Source: Victivallaceae bacterium | GTDB lineage: Bacteria > Verrucomicrobiota > Lentisphaeria > Victivallales > Victivallaceae | Assembly (NCBI GenBank): GCA_028709805.1 | Contig: JAQUTL010000010.1 | Coordinates: 17,284 to 81,283 of the forward strand | DNA length: 64,000 bases | Direction: 5' to 3' | In this document: positions 29,218-38,568 of the stretch, piece after piece | Layout: each line of letters starts with the position of its first letter | Numbering within the stretch: position 1 is the first letter of the stretch | The notes under the pieces: model-generated | Database searches by the model: none | What the model was told of the DNA's origin: nothing | Seen by the model: the letters and a program-made list of their open reading frames with translations, nothing else | Program-made: the position numbers and the translations under genes

Positions 29218-30882
29218 ATGCTTACATATCTGAAAATCACAAATCTGGCGCTGATGGCGCATGCCGAAGTGGAGTTCGGCCCAGGCTTCAACGCGGTGAC
29301 CGGAGAGACGGGCGCGGGCAAATCGGTTTTGCTCGGCACGGTGGCGCTGCTGCTTGGCGTCCGGGCGGACAAGTCGTTGATCCGGCAGGGGTGCGACCGC
29401 TGTGAAATCGTCGGTGCGATCTCGCTGGACGGGGTTTCGTCGCCGGCGGTGGCCGCGCTGTTCGACGATCTGGCGATCCGGTTCGACCCGTCGGAAGAAC
29501 TGCGTCTGCGCCGGGTCATCACTCACACCGGAAGCCGCTGTTTTGTGAATGACACTCCGGTGGGGCTTCAGGCGCTGGCCGGGATCGGCGGCGTGCTGAT
29601 GGACGTTTACAGCGCCAACGAACAGTATTCGCTGCTCGACCACGCCAGACAGCTTGAAATGATCGACCGGTTCGGCGGCTGTTCCGCGCTGCTTTCCGCT
29701 TACGAAGCCGAGTTCGCAGCGCTGAAAAAATTACGCGCCGCCCGCGAGGAGGCGATGAAGGCTCTGCCGTCGCCGCAGGAGGCGGAGCTGCTGGGCGCGC
29801 TGGTCGCCGACATCGACGCGGTGAACCCGGAGGATGACGAGGACCGCGCCGTCGGAGAAAAGTTTACACTGGCGGCCAACCGCCGGGAGATAATCGAACT
29901 GGCGTCCGGCCTCTCCTCGCTGTTGAGCGAGGGGGAAAATTCGATCTGCGACCAGCTGGCCGCGGTCTACCGGCAGCTTTCGACGCTGGACCGCCTGGTC
30001 TCCGGACGGTTGGGTGAACGGCTCGACCGGTGCTCGATTCTGGAGGACGGCGTGCGGGAGCTTTCGGACTCGGTGCGCGAAGTGGCCGAGTCGACCGATT
30101 TGGATGACGAAGCGCTGGCCGGTCTTGAAGTCCGGATGTCGGCGCTGCAGCAGCTCAAGCGGCGCCACGGTCCGCAGCTGGCCGACGTGATTGAAAAATG
30201 GCGGAATGCCAAAGCGCGGCTCGCCGGATTCGCCGCCGCCGGTCAGATGCGTAAAAAATTCGACGACGACGAGAAAAAAATTATGGAACGGCTGCTTGCC
30301 GCCGGATCCGCGCTGACAGTTGAACGGCGTAAACAGGCCGCCGCTTTTGCGGTGGCGGTCGGCGGGGTGCTGACCCGGCTCGGCATGCCGTACGCCAGAA
30401 TCGTTCCGGACTTCACCGCGGTCGCGCCCCGCGAAAACGGACTTGACGAGGTTGAACTGCTGTTTTCCGCCAATCGCGGAATTGAGCCGCGGGCGCTGCG
30501 ACTCACCGCGTCATCCGGGGAACTGTCGCGGGTGATGCTGGCAGTAAAGGCGGTTCTGGCCGAGCGGGACACGGTTCCGGTGCTGATCTTCGATGAAATC
30601 GATGCAAATGTCGGCGGCGAGACAGCCAACGAGGTGGCCGCAGTGATTTCCGAGCTTTCCCGGCGACGGCAGGTGCTGTGCATTTCCCATCTTGCCCAGG
30701 TCGCCGCGCGGGCCGACCGCCACTTTTCCGTGCGGAAGAGCGACGGAGGAGCCGACGACCCCGACGCGGTCACCAGCTCGGAAATCGTTGAGCTTTCCGG
30801 CGACGCCCGGACGGCGGAGCTGGCCAGAATGCTCGGCGGCGGCCCGGCGGCGCTTCGCCACGCCGGAGAACTTTTGCGGTAA
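29218..30882 (+). CDS. recN: DNA repair protein RecN
   Basis: MLTYLKITNLALMAHAEVEFGPGFNAVTGETGAGKSVLLG; C-terminal LTASSGELSRVMLAVKAVLA...VLIFDEIDANVGGETANEVA. Confidence 0.94.
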   Translation: MLTYLKITNLALMAHAEVEFGPGFNAVTGETGAGKSVLLGTVALLLGVRADKSLIRQGCDRCEIVGAISLDGVSSPAVAALFDDLAIRFDPSEELRLRRVITHTGSRCFVNDTPVGLQALAGIGGVLMDVYSANEQYSLLDHARQLEMIDRFGGCSALLSAYEAEFAALKKLRAAREEAMKALPSPQEAELLGALVADIDAVNPEDDEDRAVGEKFTLAANRREIIELASGLSSLLSEGENSICDQLAAVYRQLSTLDRLVSGRLGERLDRCSILEDGVRELSDSVREVAESTDLDDEALAGLEVRMSALQQLKRRHGPQLADVIEKWRNAKARLAGFAAAGQMRKKFDDDEKKIMERLLAAGSALTVERRKQAAAFAVAVGGVLTRLGMPYARIVPDFTAVAPRENGLDEVELLFSANRGIEPRALRLTASSGELSRVMLAVKAVLAERDTVPVLIFDEIDANVGGETANEVAAVISELSRRRQVLCISHLAQVAARADRHFSVRKSDGGADDPDAVTSSEIVELSGDARTAELARMLGGGPAALRHAGELLR

Positions 30883-30956
30883 GACGGAAATAATTTTTGC
30901 AAAAGCGCCCGACCGGGGTTATATTTTGTAATAAACCATTTGCGAGGTGACTTGAC

Positions 30957-31679
30957 ATGAAGCTTTTTCTTTTGCTGCTGACCGTGATGGGCGCGGCGCT
31001 CTTTTCCGGCGGATGCCGGTCCGAACTCTACTACCGCGACAAAGCGGTGGGAGAAGCGCGCGAGTATGTGCTGGAAAACGCGCCGGAACTCAACGCCGAG
31101 CAGCGCGACCATGTCCGGTTCACCCAGCCGGTTCTGCTCTACGACCCGAAAGTCGGCGGCAAATCCGGCACGTTTCTGACCCGGACTCCGGGGCAGATAT
31201 GCGTCACCTGGCTGGTTCCGGGTAGCAAGGCCGCCTACATGGTGGTCGGTTTTTCCGACAGCCGGATGATGGACTGGTCGCCCAACCGTTTGATCCGGCG
31301 GACATTCCCGCAGGACGACCAGTCGCGGCTCGGCGCGATCGACAAGGCCAGACAGTACATTTTCAAAGGCATTTACATCAACCTTTCCGCCGACTCCGGC
31401 AATGTGGTGCGGTTTGAAAATCCGGAAATATATCATTCCAATTTCACTCCCGAGACTTCGTTCACCGGCGAAGACCGCGAGGCGTTCATCAAATCGCTGG
31501 CGCAGAAGCCCCAGTACGCTCTGGTCTGGAAATCGCCGGACGAGCCGGAGTTGAGCTTTGTGGTATTCGGCTATTCCGATCCCGATCTCAACGGCTGGAC
31601 GGCTAATTCCGGCGGTATTTATGAAAACGCCGATCTTGCCGGAAAACTTGGCGCAAAGTTCGAGGAGGCCGCAGAATGA
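30957..31679 (+). CDS. Hypothetical lipoprotein
   Basis: N-terminal MKLFLLLLTVMGAALFSGGCRS lipobox. Confidence 0.75.
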   Translation: MKLFLLLLTVMGAALFSGGCRSELYYRDKAVGEAREYVLENAPELNAEQRDHVRFTQPVLLYDPKVGGKSGTFLTRTPGQICVTWLVPGSKAAYMVVGFSDSRMMDWSPNRLIRRTFPQDDQSRLGAIDKARQYIFKGIYINLSADSGNVVRFENPEIYHSNFTPETSFTGEDREAFIKSLAQKPQYALVWKSPDEPELSFVVFGYSDPDLNGWTANSGGIYENADLAGKLGAKFEEAAE

Positions 31680-32557
31680 TCCGCAGCATGACCGGCTTCG
31701 GCAAGGCCGAAAAAGACTGCGGAGCACCGCATTGCCATATCACGGTGGAAACGGTAAGCGTGAACCGGAAGCAGCTGGATCTCCGGCTGAATCTGCCGCG
31801 CGAACTTGCGGCGATGGAACCGGAATTGCGCTCAAAGGTGGCGAAAAAAGTCGGTCGCGGCAGCGTTTCGGTAAAGATAAACTGCGATTTTCACGGCGGA
31901 GAAACGGCGGCGGCGGTCAATTTGCCGCTGCTGCGCAGTCTGGTGCGGACCGCGCTCGCGGTGCGCGATGAATTCGGCATGGTCGGCGCGGTCGATGTGG
32001 CCGGTCTGATGCGGCTGCCCGGCGTGATCGACGAACAGGATGTGGACCGGTGTTCCGAAGAGTTGTCCGCCGCGGTCGGCGCCGCACTGGACGATGCACT
32101 GGATGCAATGACCGCCATGCGCGACCGCGAGGGCGAGGCGTTGAAGGCCGACCTCTGCTCCCGGCTTGATCTGCTGAAAAAACTGCTGGACAATATCAGG
32201 CCGTTGACCGCCGCCATTCCGGTCCGTCTCAAAGAAAAGCTCATGGAAAAACTTGCGTCCGGCGGTTTGCCGGTGGATATGAATGATGACCGGATGCTCA
32301 AGGAGGTGCTGTTTTACGCCGACAAAAACGACACCACCGAGGAGGTCACCCGGCTGGACAGCCATTTTGCCCAATTTATGAAATTTGTCGATTCCGCCGA
32401 GCCGGCGGGGCGTAATCTGGACTTTCTGCTTCAGGAGATGTTCCGTGAAATAACCACGCTTTCAAACAAAGCCGGCACGCCGGAAATCTCGCCGCTGACG
32501 GTGGCGTTCAAATCGGAACTGGAAAAACTGCGCGAGCAGATTCAGAACGCCGAGTAG
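31676..32557 (+). CDS. YicC family endoribonuclease-like protein
   Basis: MIRSMTGFGKAEKD start, C-terminal GRNLDFLLQEMFREITTLSNKA. Confidence 0.92.
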   Translation: MIRSMTGFGKAEKDCGAPHCHITVETVSVNRKQLDLRLNLPRELAAMEPELRSKVAKKVGRGSVSVKINCDFHGGETAAAVNLPLLRSLVRTALAVRDEFGMVGAVDVAGLMRLPGVIDEQDVDRCSEELSAAVGAALDDALDAMTAMRDREGEALKADLCSRLDLLKKLLDNIRPLTAAIPVRLKEKLMEKLASGGLPVDMNDDRMLKEVLFYADKNDTTEEVTRLDSHFAQFMKFVDSAEPAGRNLDFLLQEMFREITTLSNKAGTPEISPLTVAFKSELEKLREQIQNAE

Positions 32558-32600
32558 CCGGAGCCGCCGCGGCTTGTCGCCGTCGGCCGGAAAAGATTAC

Positions 32601-32650
32601 AAAAAAAATAAAGCGCGGTACGCGTCATGATTTGGACGCACACCGCGTTT
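32601..32650 (-). terminator. Probable intrinsic terminator for the large minus-strand repeat-protein gene
   Basis: aagcgcggtacgcgtcatgatttggacgcacaccgcgttt hairpin; the minus-strand T-tract corresponds to aaaaaaaataaa at 32601-32612. Confidence 0.55.
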
Positions 32651-32669
32651 ATGTTGCACGCAAAAGCGC

Positions 32670-35600
32670 TCAGGCGAGCGTCCCCTTGACGTAGCCAACG
32701 CGAAGAATGCCGGAATCGGCGTCAAGCGTCAGCGTGCCGTTGTCAATTTGGACGGTTTCGCCCCAAGAGAAGGCGCCCAGACGGACACCGGAGGCGTCAA
32801 GCAGGTTGACAGCAACGCCTTCAAAGTCCTCGTCACTCACATCCATCAGGTCGAATTCGAAACCGGCGGCGGTGTCGATAACCAGTGTGACCGTCCGCTT
32901 TTCGCCGGTCAGATTGAAACTTGACGGGGCGCCGGAAATCAGTCCGGTCTCGCCGCGGCCGACCAGATTGAATTTCCACTCCGCCGCCTCACAGCGGTTC
33001 GCCGCGCTGATATTGACCGAGCCGCCGCCGAATGACAGCGTGTCAAAATTGACGAGCGTGCCGGAAAAATCTCCGGTGAAATCGTTGAACTCCGCCACCG
33101 TCCTTTGGGCGACTGAGCAGTTGCCCTTGCCCAGAGCGTTGACCGTGCCGACCGTCAGATAGTCGCCATTGCCGGTGAATTCGACAATCGCGTCGCCAAG
33201 CACGTTGACGGCGCCCGATCCCACCACGCATCCGGCGGCGTACACATAACCCTGTATCGCGGTCACGGCGTCAAAATCGGCGTGTATCGTCACCCGGCAG
33301 TCGCCGTTCACCGTCACCGCGCCGTCGGCGGCAGCATATCCCGCGCCGTAGACACCGTTGGCAACCGTTGCGCCGGAGAGTTTCAACATGACTTCTCCAA
33401 CCGCGAACATGGAACCGCCCTGCGCCTGTCCGCCGCCGACCACATTGGAAAACGCCCCGCTGCCGAGATTCAGATCAATTTTGCCTTTCACAACGCAGTT
33501 GCCGCCCGCAGCGCCGTTATTCACCGCCTGTCCGCCGCCGACGATCCATGCCGAATTGCCTTTGCCGGCCGCGATAAGTTTAAGATTGTCGGAGTGGCGG
33601 ATGTTTTCGAGTGAGAGATTGACGTCACCGCCGATCACGGTGTTTCCGCCGCAGGCGCGGCTGCCGCCGAATATCAGCCCCTCGTAGGCGCCGGGCGCCG
33701 CCACGGTGCTTTTAAATACCGCCGTCACGCTGCCGGAGATGGCGGTGTCGCGCCCGGATGAGCCGGCGGCGCCAACGGCGGGAACCGTTCCGCCGTAGAA
33801 GTTTCCGCTCATTTTGGCGCCGTTGTAGGCCGGCAGATCGATCAGCAGCCGGACGTCGCCATTGACGCCGCCGCTGCCGGCTCCGGAAAAAACGTTGAAC
33901 ACCAAGGCGTTGTGCAGTATCACCGAAATGTCTCCGTTGACCGTGCAGTTATCGCCGCCGCCGTACACATAGCGATGGCGGCCGCCGGCCACCTCCATGT
34001 TTACCGCGTATTTCCCGCCCGAAGCCGCCGACACGACGGAATTACGACCGCCGCCCAGGAGCAGCGCGGTAGTGAGCGCACTGTCGCCGTCAACATAGAG
34101 ATTGACCCCGGCGGTGACGTTCTGCCCGTCGCCGCCGCCGTAGATGATATTTTTGGCTCCGCCGGTCACCTTAAGCCAGGTGGCGGCGATTGATTTGTTC
34201 GACGCGCCGGCGAAAATGACGGCCCCGGTCTGCCCGGCGGTGACTATGCCGCCGGTGGAAACGGTTCCGAACGCGTCGTTGACCGCGTTTCCGCCGGAAT
34301 TTTCCAGCTTGTCGCCAAGCCGCAGCGTGGCCCCGGAGGAGACATCCAGATCGTTGACGTAGCGGACCGCGTATTTTTTGATGGAATCCCAGGCGATCGC
34401 GTCCCACCCAAGCTCGGTATTGGTGGAATACAATGAGCGCACGCTCAAATTGGCGACCTTTTTGGCCAGCAGTTCGTCATATTTTTCCTCAAGCGTCACC
34501 ACATAGCCGTCCACTTCGACCGATTCTCCGAGCGTGATGTCGAATGAGACTCCGCCGAATGTCGCCTTGAACACCGGCATCGCATACCGGACGGCGGCCA
34601 CCCGCTTTTTGAAGCTCTCCCAGCTGTTGTCCTCGATAATGCGGTGCGGACATTTTTTTCCGCTCCAGTCATAGTGCATGCGCAGATCGTCCACCGTAAG
34701 CCCGGTGGCGTAGAGCAGATAGGCGGCCAGTTTCACCGCGTTGTCTTCGGCCCGGTAATAAATGTCGCTGCTGTATATGGTGCTGCGGCAGATTTCCACG
34801 CCGATGCTTTTCATGTTGCCGTCGCCGTGACCATCGCCGGCGTGCCAGCCGTGAACGTTGAGCGGCATGATCTGCACCGCCTGGGTTTCGTCGACCGCAA
34901 AGTGAAAAGATATATATTGATTGTCCTGCCGGTTGTTCAGATAGTTGCGCTCCTGCATGGCGGTGGCGCTGTTGGCGGTATTGTGAATGGTGATGTATTG
35001 CACGTCCGGCATGGCGCCGGCCAGCTTGTATTTGAGATTATACGGAGTTTCGTCCAGCAAGGCCTGTGTGATTACCAGATCACTGCCGAGCGCGCCGACT
35101 TCGCACAGCGTGTATTCCCCCTGGGAAAGCCGACCGGATATCCGGTACTCTCCGGCGTCGGTTGAGTTCAGCGTGTCAATCATGCAGCCGCGGGTGAACC
35201 ATTCGCCGTTAAGGTCAAATTCCACCGCGGAGGTCTTGAGTTTGAACCCGTTGCCGAATTCGGTTCCGGCGCCGCGGATGTAGACGGTTGCGGAAAAGCC
35301 GGCCGCCTGATAAATGTTTGTATTGATCTTCGCGTTGTTGAGTTCAAATCTGGTGGTCAGCCTGCCGATGAAAAGATCGACGTTGGCGGCGGTGGTCCGG
35401 GTGCCGTCGGGACGCAGAATGGTGCCGCCGCGATTTACCGTGGTGTTGCACAGCCTGATATTGCCGACAAAATCGTAGATCGGCGCTTCGCCTTTGATAT
35501 AGAGGCCGCGGTCGGCCAGAATGATGGTGCCGCCGGTCATGTCAAGATTGTTTATCATGGCGTTGCGGACAACCAGCGTGCCGCCGGAGATCGACAGGTC

Positions 35601-36326
35601 GTTGGCGATGGCGATGTTGTTCGAGCGGTTGCCGTCCCATTGGCCTCCGACGTTGACCTCGCCAAGATACAGTGTTCCGGCGGTCATGCGCGCCCGGTCG
35701 AGCGTGATGATTACGCCCGGACTCTCCACCGTGCCGCCGCCGGAGGTGCACAGATAGGCGAGACCGCCCTCTTTCTGGCTGATGGTGAGATCGGTTATGT
35801 CTCCGCCCCACGCGGTCCAGCCGTCGATCAGCGTCAGTCTGGAGGTGGCGGCCGGGGTCAGGGCGTTGTTGCCGAATCCGGCGCAGTTTATGGTAAGTCC
35901 GTCGATGGTCGCGCCGGAGCCGCAGGAAAGCGAGTCGTATTCCAAATCGACGACGTCGAGGTTCCGCACCGTCACTCCGTCGCCGATATAAAGCGATCCG
36001 CCGGTTTTGGTGTAGTCGGTCACCACATTCCCGACGGCTGAAAATGTGGTTTTCTGTCCGGCGATCGACGCGTTGACGATCACGGTTCCGGCAAGCAGTT
36101 CGCTCCAGTCGAAAACCGCGCCCGACTCCATGTCAAGCCCGTCGATTTCCGCGGCGCCGTCCAGTTTCAGCGTTCCGCCGGCAAGCACCAGAAGATCGGA
36201 AAATTTGCCGGCTCCGGTGTTCAGGACTTCACCGGAGGAGACCACTGTTGCCGCCGCCACCGCTGCAGAACTGACGGTTGAATCGCGCAATGCGCCGCTT
36301 ACATATTCCGATTCGTCGCTCCGCAT
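32670..36326 (-). CDS. Large AIDA/autotransporter-like repeat protein with internal N-acetylmuramoyl-L-alanine amidase (Amidase_2) domain
   Basis: AATVVSSGEVLNTGAGKFSDLLVLAGGTLKLDG and many glycine-rich GGGxNxVxG repeats; internal VQYITIHNTANSATAMQERNYLNNRQDNQYISFHFAVDE...HGWHAGDG...MHYDWSGKKCPHRI. Start chosen at second Met. Confidence 0.85.
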   Translation of the reverse strand: MRSDESEYVSGALRDSTVSSAAVAAATVVSSGEVLNTGAGKFSDLLVLAGGTLKLDGAAEIDGLDMESGAVFDWSELLAGTVIVNASIAGQKTTFSAVGNVVTDYTKTGGSLYIGDGVTVRNLDVVDLEYDSLSCGSGATIDGLTINCAGFGNNALTPAATSRLTLIDGWTAWGGDITDLTISQKEGGLAYLCTSGGGTVESPGVIITLDRARMTAGTLYLGEVNVGGQWDGNRSNNIAIANDLSISGGTLVVRNAMINNLDMTGGTIILADRGLYIKGEAPIYDFVGNIRLCNTTVNRGGTILRPDGTRTTAANVDLFIGRLTTRFELNNAKINTNIYQAAGFSATVYIRGAGTEFGNGFKLKTSAVEFDLNGEWFTRGCMIDTLNSTDAGEYRISGRLSQGEYTLCEVGALGSDLVITQALLDETPYNLKYKLAGAMPDVQYITIHNTANSATAMQERNYLNNRQDNQYISFHFAVDETQAVQIMPLNVHGWHAGDGHGDGNMKSIGVEICRSTIYSSDIYYRAEDNAVKLAAYLLYATGLTVDDLRMHYDWSGKKCPHRIIEDNSWESFKKRVAAVRYAMPVFKATFGGVSFDITLGESVEVDGYVVTLEEKYDELLAKKVANLSVRSLYSTNTELGWDAIAWDSIKKYAVRYVNDLDVSSGATLRLGDKLENSGGNAVNDAFGTVSTGGIVTAGQTGAVIFAGASNKSIAATWLKVTGGAKNIIYGGGDGQNVTAGVNLYVDGDSALTTALLLGGGRNSVVSAASGGKYAVNMEVAGGRHRYVYGGGDNCTVNGDISVILHNALVFNVFSGAGSGGVNGDVRLLIDLPAYNGAKMSGNFYGGTVPAVGAAGSSGRDTAISGSVTAVFKSTVAAPGAYEGLIFGGSRACGGNTVIGGDVNLSLENIRHSDNLKLIAAGKGNSAWIVGGGQAVNNGAAGGNCVVKGKIDLNLGSGAFSNVVGGGQAQGGSMFAVGEVMLKLSGATVANGVYGAGYAAADGAVTVNGDCRVTIHADFDAVTAIQGYVYAAGCVVGSGAVNVLGDAIVEFTGNGDYLTVGTVNALGKGNCSVAQRTVAEFNDFTGDFSGTLVNFDTLSFGGGSVNISAANRCEAAEWKFNLVGRGETGLISGAPSSFNLTGEKRTVTLVIDTAAGFEFDLMDVSDEDFEGVAVNLLDASGVRLGAFSWGETVQIDNGTLTLDADSGILRVGYVKGTLA

Positions 36327-36445
36327 CTTCCACGCCTCCGCTGTTGTTTTTTTTGCGTATTTGATTATCCATACGCAATATAGCACAAACCGCCCCGAAA
36401 ATCAACACCCGGAAAGCAGCGTATTGCGGAAAAAACATCCGGCCG

Positions 36446-37921
36446 TCAGGCCAGCGGCGAGACCAGACGCAACGCTTCTGAAACCAGCTCCGGCATGTCG
36501 TCGGCAATCACCGAGCGCATGGCGGACGGATGGAGTTCTCCGGCAAGTCCGTGCAGATAGACCGCGGTGCAGACCGCGTCAAAATGACGCTCCGGCGGTT
36601 CGCGCCCGATCATTGCGGCGATCACGCCGGTCAGAACGTCACCGGAACCGGCGGTGGCCAGCGCCGGACAGCCGGACGAATTGACGCTCAACCGCCCGTC
36701 CGGATGCGCCACCACCGTTTTGGCGCACTTCAGCACCACAATCGCGCCGGACGCTTTGGCCAGCGACAGCGCCTGCACCGTCTTATCCGTGTCCGGATTC
36801 TGATTGAACGCATTTTGCAGCCGTCTTATTTCACCGGGATGCGGGGTGAACACGGTGGTTGCTCCGGCATGACGCGAACGGAGCAGTTCCGGCTCGGCGG
36901 CGATCATATTCAACGCCTCGGCGTCCAGCACCAGCGGCCGTTCAAGTTCAAGTATTTTCCGGAACACCTCCTGCCGCGGTCCGACCCAGCCCGGTCCCAC
37001 CACCGCCACATCGGAAGATTCCACAATCTCCGGCGCCTCCGTGAAATCGGCGTCCACATTGCGCAGCACCATTGCCAGCGGCAGTCGCGTATTCATACCG
37101 GGAGCCGCCGCCATCTGCACCAGTCCGGCGCCGGAACGCAGCGCCGCGATCGCCGACAACTGCGGCGCACCCATATATGCCGGACTGCCGCCGATCACCG
37201 CCACCCGGCCGCGCGAGTTTTTGTGCGACTCGTGCGGCAGCATATCGATGAAATTCGCGGCGTCGATTCCGGTGAACATTGCCGGACCGCCGTGTTCCGG
37301 CGCCGGAATCGACAGCGGAATCACCCGGATCGGTCCGCAGTGTCTTCCGGCGTCGCCGAGGGTAAGCCCGATCTTCGGCCAGCCGAAGGTCACGGTGGTT
37401 GACGCGGTGACCGCCACCGGATTCACGCTGCCGTCGTCGCAGTTAAGTCCGGACGGGCAGTCCAGCGACACCACCGGCAGCCGGGCGGCGTTGATTTTTG
37501 AGATTATTTCATCGTAAGGCGGATTCAACGCTCCGGTGACCCCGGTTCCCAGCAGCGCGTCGATTATCATGTCTCCGGGGCGGAATTCCAGCTCGACGGC
37601 CGGCAGCACCTTCAATCGCCGTCCGTGATACCGGCTGGCCTCCGACATTTTATGCACCGGCGCCACTCCGAACACCGCGACCTGCTCGTGAAAAACTTCA
37701 AGCAGATCGGTCGCCACCTTCAGCCCGTCGCCGCCGTTGTTGCCGCGGCCGCACACCACCACAAACCGGCGGCGGAAATGTTCCGGAAACCGCAGCGCCC
37801 AGCGGTGTATCCACCGCGCCGCGCCGCTCCCGGCCTCGTTCATAAGTTCGGTTTCCGAAGTTCCTGATTCGACCGCGCGTCTTTCAAGCGCCCGCATCTC
37901 GCTGGTGGAAACAAGTATCAT
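36446..37921 (-). CDS. nnr: Bifunctional NAD(P)H-hydrate epimerase / ADP-dependent NAD(P)H-hydrate dehydratase
   Basis: MILVSTSEMRALERRAVESG, VVCGRGNNGGDGLKVA, VIGGSPAYMGAPQLSAIAALRSGAG, TPHPGEIRRL, ATAGSGDVLTGVIAAMIG. Confidence 0.92.
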   Translation of the reverse strand: MILVSTSEMRALERRAVESGTSETELMNEAGSGAARWIHRWALRFPEHFRRRFVVVCGRGNNGGDGLKVATDLLEVFHEQVAVFGVAPVHKMSEASRYHGRRLKVLPAVELEFRPGDMIIDALLGTGVTGALNPPYDEIISKINAARLPVVSLDCPSGLNCDDGSVNPVAVTASTTVTFGWPKIGLTLGDAGRHCGPIRVIPLSIPAPEHGGPAMFTGIDAANFIDMLPHESHKNSRGRVAVIGGSPAYMGAPQLSAIAALRSGAGLVQMAAAPGMNTRLPLAMVLRNVDADFTEAPEIVESSDVAVVGPGWVGPRQEVFRKILELERPLVLDAEALNMIAAEPELLRSRHAGATTVFTPHPGEIRRLQNAFNQNPDTDKTVQALSLAKASGAIVVLKCAKTVVAHPDGRLSVNSSGCPALATAGSGDVLTGVIAAMIGREPPERHFDAVCTAVYLHGLAGELHPSAMRSVIADDMPELVSEALRLVSPLA

Positions 37922-38568
37922 GACAACATCCCCATTCCGCAGTCCACATCGAGGACCGCACCGGTTATTGATTCGTTCGCAAGCATGAACAGCACCGCCG
38001 CCGCCGCGTCATCCAGCGCCACCGGACGGCGCAGCGGAATAACCTCCAGCGTCCGGCGCATCTTCAGGTGGGCTAATTCGTCCGGCGGCAGAACCGGACC
38101 GAGCGCCACGCCGTTGACCCGCATTTTCGGCGCAAACTCCATTGCCAGTTTGACCGTGGCTTCGCGCAACAGAAATTTACTCTCCCGGTACGGGTCGCCG
38201 TCACTGTGGGTATTCACCGAGCTGTCCAGCATGTTTACCGCGCATCCCGAGCCGAACCGGCGGAAAAACTCCCGCAGCAGCCCTACCGGAAATTCATAGT
38301 TGACCCGCATCTGCTCCGCGGCGCCGGCATGCAGAAACACCGACGCGTTGTTGACCACCGCGTCAAGCCGGCCGCAGCGGTCAAGCAGCTCCTCCGGCGA
38401 TCCGTCGAGGAAATCCATCCGCACCGTCTCAGCCCAGTCCGGCACGGCGGTCCGGTTGCAGTGTATCACCGGAACCGCCCCCGCCGCCCGCAGCGCCGCA
38501 GCGATAGCGGCGCCGACCCGTCGGCCGCCGCCGGTGACCAGAACTCTTTTTCCGGCAAGCAGACTCAT
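37918..38568 (-). CDS. Short-chain dehydrogenase/reductase
   Basis: GKRVLVTGGGRRVGAAIAAAL, VNNAS, YRESKFLLREATVKLA. Confidence 0.85.
   Translation of the reverse strand: MSLLAGKRVLVTGGGRRVGAAIAAALRAAGAVPVIHCNRTAVPDWAETVRMDFLDGSPEELLDRCGRLDAVVNNASVFLHAGAAEQMRVNYEFPVGLLREFFRRFGSGCAVNMLDSSVNTHSDGDPYRESKFLLREATVKLAMEFAPKMRVNGVALGPVLPPDELAHLKMRRTLEVIPLRRPVALDDAAAAVLFMLANESITGAVLDVDCGMGMLS

Noticed and set aside
30243-31727. 494-aa minus-strand ORF
   Set aside because: Antisense to recN and the lipoprotein gene, both with clear motifs.
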